A DNA stretch of 11,050 nt, taken from the NCBI GenBank assembly GCA_003142435.1, contig PLMI01000050.1:695-11744 (forward strand). The letters are read 5' to 3'. Shown piece by piece: positions 7,301 to 11,050 of this stretch. Below the pieces are notes generated by a model that was given only the letters and a program-made list of their open reading frames with translations, made no database searches and had not been told where the DNA came from. A program made the translations under genes and the position numbers. How positions within the stretch are numbered: the stretch's first letter is position 1; every line of letters starts with the position of its first letter. The DNA is from Coxiellaceae bacterium. Its GTDB lineage: Bacteria > Pseudomonadota > Gammaproteobacteria > UBA9339.

Positions 7301-7709
7301 AGCAAATCCTGACTCACCGCTTTCTTGGAATTATTTGCATAATTATCTTATCCGATCTGCTCTTAAAGAATATGGTTTCGATACTTTGCTTTATGGCGAA
7401 AGGCAAGTTAGCGTCCTGAAAGATCTCAACGATCCTAATTTTATGAAAGCTAATTTTTCGGATCCTCGTATTAACGATTATATGCATCAGGTATATAAAA
7501 CGTTATTCGGAGAACGTGTTGTTGAAAAATCGGGTCTCACACTGGGTGAAGGCTTGATGAACAGTCTGGAAGTTGCTTATAATGCAGAAATTTCATCACT
7601 TAAAAAAGTAACAGCAGATCGACATACTAAAACTGAAGTGTTGCCTTCTACTCATAAACCACCAGGAGAACCACATATTGAACCTCCCCCGGGACATGCG
7701 CCTCATTAA
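1302..7709 (+). CDS. Giant multidomain PARG/macrodomain-like protein, candidate effector
   Basis: A 2135-aa protein without signal peptide or membrane segments. The start is the first ATG, after only a weak GAG motif 8 bases upstream. Blocks seen: residues 1-260, globular, with a Gly run (64-67) and GGSINKNPDLALHEFY, possibly a degenerate macrodomain. Residues about 290-610 are PARG-like: N437-A-L-G, G442-G-G, Q453-E-E, then GNFLGAGAFRHNP around 554-562. These correspond to the GGG...QEE signature that binds ADP-ribose in PARG-type macrodomains and to the late Gly-rich loop. Residues about 765-960 and 1150-1550 are globular and unassigned; the latter has NCGDPHASPGNE (1492-1503) followed by SVDAAIGEN. 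Residues 1630-1750 and 1810-2110 are helical and charged. Five linkers rich in Pro/Ala/Thr/Glu separate them (about 262-285, 642-765, 967-1140, 1551-1629, 1752-1810). The C-terminus is His/Pro-rich. The macrodomain call is fairly firm. Secretion into a host is inference; an intracellular ADP-ribose-processing role is the alternative. Confidence 0.75.
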   Translation: MPKLILVHEDEIRSKGLEGAVKLAAPDIEIKDVVVLFPGNCLEKSATNPHPHHGEGVTLLSQKGGGGLAKVVESQYDKYPAFACLSLPNTAMDYDDYRPYLQPRAIENTAAAKAVFAVWKAIGAHRNVALPVRNYDKYFREQNKHFFSHALEGTGLEPSWGGSINKNPDLALHEFYLVNIEIMCKYFALPEAQQNRTKLYKIISDLGEHFDSSGKVIYWITAAFVREVLGAYDLGKRFAEDPANVDPETKKWFTEGARGHLAAPKEEPSPTAGPTPALAKTVVSTVSTGFGTSPALQTLPLNLIIDESVARAIEQARQKFSLSKKSIAQVINENEGTGNNRDFATIKGKIASDRVAGFEQVLKEEKDKATVGEGRANVDFLDVGVIRRILTSQPPSVEGQDVADPIAQSITITNRPIQELLSDPSFPENCTVVVAANALGQGGGALSSKRGTQEEAIFGASKIIASLPAGDEGRGPFMYPPDSSLYDMWFCSTHTETLGGKPFTAALVAAPDFRNETNEPPREEYLQTMYATYRAAYELAIKAGSKVVVGNFLGAGAFRHNPYLSIAIALVVACEYKEKRGIDTNFDEFDPTDKDHLKIHIVNNIKSLPRDKRRKLINSLPILSTPEKLALSETILNNLLQGKTPPKETAAASPEDLAVAKAATGEGFEPSPPPAGSKAPLPVTQFNPVETTPAAQPQPAHNPAAFIIDGNFESPAARVVPSDTGPEAVPRDTSVEVGGPSAEKGPSGTGAGAAGLSVNPAIQPGNPVAQFIHEQKYKHTVSSAPVQLSRLVVYHPTLPVSKMQPSLKTLGQKTLEQMLQDTNAFTPDEISEIIGYDKVIKTKVDSSDPKAPLVTVLVTPLAAQEFFPAAIPTNTQKIAALHFVDTKLRNKPTMPGEAGTQSTQQIVTAATHPIEAFKDMQILPNVKENNTDINPATLAQKIKTEILPELKAKSRPSVALPKAKVSAPTPPPVSAASPLATSPLPVPAELKPSPSPVEPGAPVKIKHEELGHEIPQEVKPAGTEEETHEIPEELYDLDSESPEGTPPETSVAPADITAKAETTAPVPLVVPPVANEGEAAIDLSEDSEEDVTRIHEKKSMPPTLPPGEDVLVLLPYPFIPTSPAAVGAPLVTGPGFKAEVQKEAELPSSLSLQINMRTKTSVDDIDNPDYQTEVKIYVPPPVQMMLDSYAYRFKGKKCKVTDESGNFREITIDKFGARELLLLMQTDRNNTLGNVDFNNYEQIDLTKEDVSFLKLLSKLCIPIGVAQANKSGGYGGSELHDVSQLIYYAALPGYQFQGIGTYGNTGEFFLIPADGTQNTAVAPASVRGFYQVVVGEPNRAGVDVCKVKPDRYVPVNINGRNYYFDQDAYKKAVAFDYVNYNLAVNDFAAKNGQNHIVSRFLSYGTGFFADELTKAGVNNIETLMTEGAVMGHRAFKEEIAKEGIALKIERFELPFQVGRGVNVPDEFKKELFMTNADALMPDVQKRMISTTNCGDPHASPGNEMSYGSVDAAIGENLVKQAKDFIPVINRNMQVVPLPEVYFTQAEKEVLFPVAPAAGAVVGTPAMTGGETKTAVPPSTVKPTVAAPDDAVKVTPAAVTKAPAPAMTGEIAAAAPAALPAHTAEAAGIAKQEQLGRALSEAKDEVITEINTPRDSLTHLKEAEEYKKSFMIKALNKIKITSVSRFFFKTTALVDLDNTALNKEFIDKFKSAGEGVGRNVLDDIEIEYAASLGRAIRKADEARLQAALNPAPLIQPAVPTETKVKVEAPKEKAAAEVTVSPAPARPPSTAVAPAPEVAATTETTAAEAAKLDREFEELKAEADLTVPPKEMTAEEEQLEDEEKTVGAVTAAAEEHRDLIAERLGKGLAQKLEPGEKNAIQQACAYCQGALLRHPEIVRKHTFKQILHIMKKQTLLRLDVIKESDDHKVLKTAAGKVQSENDIELLFMGKFPEELDNLNKMCDDSILALQNKFFETLKQEKRNFLEEKFFRIGKRIITESIRANPDSPLSWNYLHNYLIRSALKEYGFDTLLYGERQVSVLKDLNDPNFMKANFSDPRINDYMHQVYKTLFGERVVEKSGLTLGEGLMNSLEVAYNAEISSLKKVTADRHTKTEVLPSTHKPPGEPHIEPPPGHAPH

Positions 7710-7744
7710 AAACCAATCTTTTTATCAACATACTGACGCGCCGG

Positions 7745-7770
7745 GTTATTTTTGATAAAATAACACTCTC
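7745..7770 (+). terminator. AT-rich stem-loop, possible terminator after the giant gene
   Basis: GTTATTTT (7745-7752) and AAAATAAC (7757-7764) form a perfect 8-bp stem with a TGAT loop, followed by ACTCTCTTTT. The stem has few G-C pairs, so termination would be weak. The same bases overlap a possible -35 box (TTGATA, 7752-7757) for the next gene, so the palindrome could be regulatory instead. Confidence 0.3.
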
Positions 7771-7779
7771 TTTTAAATA
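7752..7779 (+). promoter_or_regulatory. Possible ugd promoter
   Basis: TTGATA (7752-7757) is followed after 16 bp by TAAATA (7774-7779), some 20 bp before the ugd start. Both are moderate consensus matches in AT-rich DNA. If used, the 5' UTR would be short, which fits the lack of a clear Shine-Dalgarno. Confidence 0.3.
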
Positions 7780-7796
7780 ACTTAAGTTACTTTTTG

Positions 7797-9140
7797 ATGA
7801 AAATAACAATTTTTGGCACAGGCTATGTCGGTTTAGTTACAGGCATTTGCCTGGCTGAGCTTCAAAATGAAGTTCTTTGTGTCGATATAAATAAAGAAAA
7901 AATAGCCTTACTGCAAAAAGGAATTTCCCCTATTTATGAACCTGGGATGGATGCCTTGCTTGCAAAAAACATTTCATTACAAAAAATTACCTTTTCTGAT
8001 GAAATGATTAGCGCCGTCAACTTTGGGGAAATTATTTTTATCGCGGTTGGCACTCCTTCGGCATCTTATGGATCAGCTGATTTACGCTACGTTTATGATG
8101 TAGCACATGTGATCGGCAAAAATTTAGTTAAAGATTGCATCATAATCAACAAATCTACTGTTCCGGTTGGTACTGGTGATAAAGTCAAAAGCATTATTCA
8201 GGAAGAATTAGACGAACGCAAAGTATCGCTTAGCTTTGACGTTGTTTCCAATCCTGAATTTTTAAAACAAGGGAATGCTATTACAGATTTTATGCATTCC
8301 GAGCGCGTTATTATCGGCGCAAACAGCGAACATGCATTTGAAAAAGTAAAATCAATTTATGCTTCGTTGCCGACTAAAATTATTGCCATGGACGTAAGGT
8401 CTGCAGAATTGTCGAAATATGCCGCCAACGCATTTTTGGCAACTAAAATTAGCTTTATAAATGAGATTGCTTACTTGGCGGAGATTTTAGGTGTTGATAT
8501 TTCATTAGTGAAAGAAGGGATTGGTACTGACAGCAGAATTGGCATGTCATTTTTAAATGCCGGTTGTGGCTATGGTGGTTCCTGTTTTCCAAAAGACGTA
8601 AAAGCCTTAATTTGGATGGCAAGGGAGTGCGGCCTTGAAGTGCCTTTGTTTGATGCAGTGGAGAATATAAATATCAGGCAAAAGTGTATAATATTTAACA
8701 GATTGAAAAAATATTTTGCCAACCATTTGAAAGGCAAAGTAATAGCTTTATGGGGATTGGCTTTCAAACCCAATACTGATGACATGCGCGAAGCGCCGAG
8801 CAAAGTTCTTATCGAACTTTTATGTCATGAAGGTGCGGTTGTGAAAGCATATGATCCGGTAGCAATGAAAAAAGCAGAGCTTATTTACAAGGATCAACTT
8901 GGTTTTATGTTGTGTAATACCAGAGATGAAACATTAATTGGCGCAGATGCTTTAGCCATTGTAACGGAATGGGATGAATTCAAAGAGCCTGATTTTGAGA
9001 TTATTAAAAATAATTTACGGCAGCCGGTAATTTTTGATGGCCGTAATTTATTTGAGCCGAAGGAGATGAAAAAGTTAGGCATTCATTATTTTTGTATAGG
9101 AAAAGGAAACTATAATCATGAGCAATTATCTAAAGAGTGA
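7797..9140 (+). CDS. ugd: UDP-glucose 6-dehydrogenase
   Basis: The enzyme oxidises UDP-glucose to UDP-glucuronate with two NAD+, supplying precursor for capsule, exopolysaccharide or LPS sugars in the cytoplasm. From the ATG at 7797 the protein has 447 aa, normal for the bacterial family. The reading frame also opens at a TTG three bases earlier (7794), but ATG is the better start. The N-terminal Rossmann fold has GTGYVG at 7-12. STVPVGT (120-126), NPEFLKQG (from 152), K207 and N211, and the catalytic cysteine C263 in GGSCFPKD (D267) are all present. KPNTDDMRE (from 324) marks the C-terminal UDP-binding domain. The enzyme looks intact. The stop overlaps the next gene by 23 bp, so the two are probably co-transcribed. 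No glycosyltransferase or polysaccharide cluster is visible, so the end product cannot be named. Confidence 0.95.
   Translation: MKITIFGTGYVGLVTGICLAELQNEVLCVDINKEKIALLQKGISPIYEPGMDALLAKNISLQKITFSDEMISAVNFGEIIFIAVGTPSASYGSADLRYVYDVAHVIGKNLVKDCIIINKSTVPVGTGDKVKSIIQEELDERKVSLSFDVVSNPEFLKQGNAITDFMHSERVIIGANSEHAFEKVKSIYASLPTKIIAMDVRSAELSKYAANAFLATKISFINEIAYLAEILGVDISLVKEGIGTDSRIGMSFLNAGCGYGGSCFPKDVKALIWMARECGLEVPLFDAVENINIRQKCIIFNRLKKYFANHLKGKVIALWGLAFKPNTDDMREAPSKVLIELLCHEGAVVKAYDPVAMKKAELIYKDQLGFMLCNTRDETLIGADALAIVTEWDEFKEPDFEIIKNNLRQPVIFDGRNLFEPKEMKKLGIHYFCIGKGNYNHEQLSKE
9103..9109 (+). promoter_or_regulatory. Ribosome binding site of the symporter gene, inside ugd
   Basis: AAGGAAA lies 8 bases before ATG 9118, within the last codons of ugd. 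It decides the start at 9118 over 9163 and fits translation coupled to ugd. Confidence 0.6.
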
Positions 9141-10410
9141 AGGAAAAGTCAAAAGTTCTGGAATGGATGATGATAATAATCTTACCATGAAAATTCTCAT
9201 TGGTATGATTGCAGGAGCGATTGTTGGATTGATTTTGCAATTATTTCCAGAGTCCTGGGCCGTCAGTAAATACGTAACAAACGGCATCTTAAACATTGGC
9301 GGCACTATTTTTATTAATCTCATGCGGTTATTAGTGGTGCCAATTGTTTTGGTATCGTTAACTTGCGGTATTTGTTCACTTGAAGATATAAAAAAAATAG
9401 GGTCAGTAGGCTGGAAATCAATTTGCCTTTTTATTGGTACTACTGTAGTTGCAATCATCATAGCTTTAATTTTTGCCAATTTATTTCAATTAGGTGTAGG
9501 ACAGCATCTTTCTCCTGTTTCCGGAAGTGTTCAAGCTGGGAATATTCCAACTTTATACGACTTACTGATTAATATCGTTCCCACAAATCTGTTTAAAGCC
9601 ATGGCAGATGGCGATATGTTACAAATCATAGTCTTTGCCGTACTTTTTGGCATCGCGATTAATATTTCCGGCGCAAGCGGTAAAAGAGTGACTAGTTTTT
9701 TACAGGATTTCAATTCCGTGATCATGAAAATGATTATGATGGTGATGCGCTTTGCTCCTTATGGCGTTTTTTGTTTGATAGCCATTCTTTTCGCCAAGTT
9801 TGGTTTTGATTTGTTGCGCCAATTGCTAAATTACTTTTTGACGGTTTTATTTGTTCTTGTGGTCCATACCATACTTACTTATAGTTTTTTATTGAAATTT
9901 TTCTGTAAACTAAATCCCATGACTTTTTTTCGTAAAATGTACCCTGTGATTTTGTTTTCTTTTAGTACTTCGAGTAGTAACGCTTCCATTCCAATTACTT
10001 TAGAGGTTGCTGAAAAAAAGATCGGTTTAAGTTCAGTAATTTCTTCTTTTGTCATTCCATTGGGAATTAACATTAATAAAAATGGGACAGCAATAATGCA
10101 GGGGGTGGCAAGCATTTTTATTGCTAATGCTTATGATGTGCATATTGGCCTTGTTGGCAATTTGATAATTGTTCTTACCGCCACTTTGGCATCGATAGGT
10201 ACTGGCGGCGTTCCTAGTGTTGGCATAATGGCATTGATTATAGTTTTAAGGCAGCTGGGTGTTCCCATCGAGGGAATTGCATTGATTTTGGGTATAGACC
10301 GTTTGCTGGATATGGCGAGAACTTCTGTTAATGTTTTAGGAAATGCTGTCGTTGCTTGTGTGGTTGGCAAATCGGAAAACGAGTTGGATGTTAATGTTTA
10401 TAATAAATAA
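9118..10410 (+). CDS. Dicarboxylate/amino acid:cation symporter (SLC1/DAACS family)
   Basis: A 430-aa inner-membrane transporter of the GltPh/GltP/DctA fold, with hydrophobic segments throughout and family-normal length. The start at 9118 is supported by AAGGAAA (9103-9109) eight bases upstream. An in-frame ATG at 9163 lacks a well-placed site. HP1 reads TSSSNASIPIT. HP2 and TM8 motifs align well with GltPh: LASIGTGGVPSVG, then GIDRLLDMART. D398, R401 and N405 match GltPh D394, R397 and N401, so an acidic amino acid or dicarboxylate is likely. N409 stands where GltPh has sodium ligand D405, as I recall for DctA/GltP-type carriers too. More unusual, the TM7 motif NMDGT is N320-K-N-G-T here, with Lys at M311 and Asn at D312. 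This may change cation coupling. The exact substrate cannot be read from the sequence. Confidence 0.92.
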   Translation: MSNYLKSEGKVKSSGMDDDNNLTMKILIGMIAGAIVGLILQLFPESWAVSKYVTNGILNIGGTIFINLMRLLVVPIVLVSLTCGICSLEDIKKIGSVGWKSICLFIGTTVVAIIIALIFANLFQLGVGQHLSPVSGSVQAGNIPTLYDLLINIVPTNLFKAMADGDMLQIIVFAVLFGIAINISGASGKRVTSFLQDFNSVIMKMIMMVMRFAPYGVFCLIAILFAKFGFDLLRQLLNYFLTVLFVLVVHTILTYSFLLKFFCKLNPMTFFRKMYPVILFSFSTSSSNASIPITLEVAEKKIGLSSVISSFVIPLGININKNGTAIMQGVASIFIANAYDVHIGLVGNLIIVLTATLASIGTGGVPSVGIMALIIVLRQLGVPIEGIALILGIDRLLDMARTSVNVLGNAVVACVVGKSENELDVNVYNK

Positions 10411-10437
10411 ACGGGGTCGTCCCTACGGCGCATATAT

Positions 10438-10441
10438 GGAG
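10438..10441 (+). promoter_or_regulatory. Ribosome binding site of the exported protein gene
   Basis: GGAG lies 5 bases before ATG 10447, a well-placed Shine-Dalgarno that fixes the start. The 36-bp gap after the symporter contains a GC-rich patch, ACGGGGTCGTCCCTACGGCG (10411-10430), unlike its surroundings. Confidence 0.6.
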
Positions 10442-10446
10442 AATTT

Positions 10447-11050
10447 ATGAAAAATTTTTTAAATCAATTTTGCTTTGCATTTATTCTATTTGTTTTATCT
10501 TTTTCTGTTTTTGCACAATCAAAAGATATTCTTGAGCCAAATCAAGTGTCCTTTGATGTAAAAGCAGAAGAGTGGGTAGCAACAAAAGCCGCTGATGTTA
10601 CAATAAGCGTTGATGCTACTTTGGATAAGTTGAATTCAGTGGAAATGCGGGAGCAAATAGTAAAACAGCTTGCAGAGATTTCCAATAATAATATTTGGAA
10701 TATAACAGTTTTCAATGTTTCTCAAAATGATTCGGGTTTAGACCAATTACACGTAGAGGCAGAATCAAGACTTAATGAGGCATTGCTCACAGATTTAAAT
10801 GTTAAAGTAAAAGCGCTGACAAAACCCGGGCTTACATTTAGAGTTATCTCCGTCGACTTTACTCCAAGTTTAGCTGAACTAGAAGCGGCTAAAGCTGATT
10901 TACGCTCTAAACTATACAAGGAAGCATTAGCGGAAACTGCAAGAATAAATGCTATTTATCCTGATAAGAAATATTTTGTACATTCTCTCATCATAAATTC
11001 GATGGAAACTCCTCCGATAATGCCTTTAAACCGTTCTGCACTTTTTGCCG
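10447..11050 (+). CDS. Exported protein of unknown function (partial, runs off window)
   Basis: An open frame from ATG 10447 reaches the window edge with 201 complete codons and no stop. Residues 1-23 form a classical signal peptide: MKN, then a hydrophobic stretch, then SVFA before Q24, so the product is periplasmic or secreted. The mature part seen (24-201) is mixed alpha/beta: FDVKAEEWVATKAADVTISV near its start, then LDQLHVEAESRLNEALLTDL, and a helix SLAELEAAKADLRSKLYKEA. There is no lipobox cysteine and no second membrane segment. The alternating strand/helix layout vaguely recalls SIMPL/DUF541-type periplasmic proteins, but I see no diagnostic motif and do not assign it. It lies 36 bp after the symporter on the same strand, so co-transcription is possible. 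Confidence 0.85.
   Translation, partial: MKNFLNQFCFAFILFVLSFSVFAQSKDILEPNQVSFDVKAEEWVATKAADVTISVDATLDKLNSVEMREQIVKQLAEISNNNIWNITVFNVSQNDSGLDQLHVEAESRLNEALLTDLNVKVKALTKPGLTFRVISVDFTPSLAELEAAKADLRSKLYKEALAETARINAIYPDKKYFVHSLIINSMETPPIMPLNRSALFA

Noticed and set aside
9111..9116. Perfect TATAAT before the symporter start
   Set aside because: No -35 box lies at suitable distance, and transcription would start at or after the ATG. It is better explained as chance next to the Shine-Dalgarno.
9163..9165. Alternative downstream start of the symporter
   Set aside because: No Shine-Dalgarno at usable spacing, while ATG 9118 has AAGGAAA 8 bases upstream.

Overview
The window looks like an AT-rich, host-associated gammaproteobacterium. 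This is an inference from the low GC content, the repeat-rich intergenic DNA, and a very large eukaryote-like PARG/macrodomain protein of the kind seen in Legionella-type intracellular bacteria. No rRNA, tRNA or other taxonomic marker is present, so placement in or near the Legionellales is a guess.

Bases 1-1301 are non-coding or mobile DNA. Bases 1-679 form an IS200-like (HUH/Y1 transposase) element on the minus strand. Its tnpA gene is broken by one frameshift in a run of seven A, and its ends are about 70-bp inverted repeats, each containing a small hairpin. It is followed by an unidentified sequence with strong RNA-like folding and a terminator-like hairpin (about 694-820). Next comes a 210-bp MITE (872-1081) with 20-bp terminal inverted repeats and a 9-bp target duplication, carrying an inverted pair of REP-like palindromes. 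Then comes a promoter region (1082-1301) with three copies of GATAAATAC, two direct and one inverted; the inverted pair lies in a 23-bp palindrome.

Bases 1302-7709 hold one giant gene (2135 aa). It has no signal peptide or membrane segment. It carries a macrodomain of the poly(ADP-ribose) glycohydrolase type, other globular blocks I cannot assign firmly, five Pro/Ala/Thr/Glu-rich linkers and a helical C-terminus. I read it as a candidate secreted effector or intracellular toxin-like protein acting on ADP-ribose chemistry. It is the most interesting object in the window.

Bases 7797-10410 hold two ordinary metabolic genes that overlap by 23 bp: UDP-glucose 6-dehydrogenase (ugd) and an SLC1/DAACS-family symporter with an unusual cation-site motif. 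A third gene begins 36 bp later (10447 to the window edge). It encodes a protein with a signal peptide that I do not recognise. The three are co-oriented and could be co-transcribed, but their products have no obvious common pathway.
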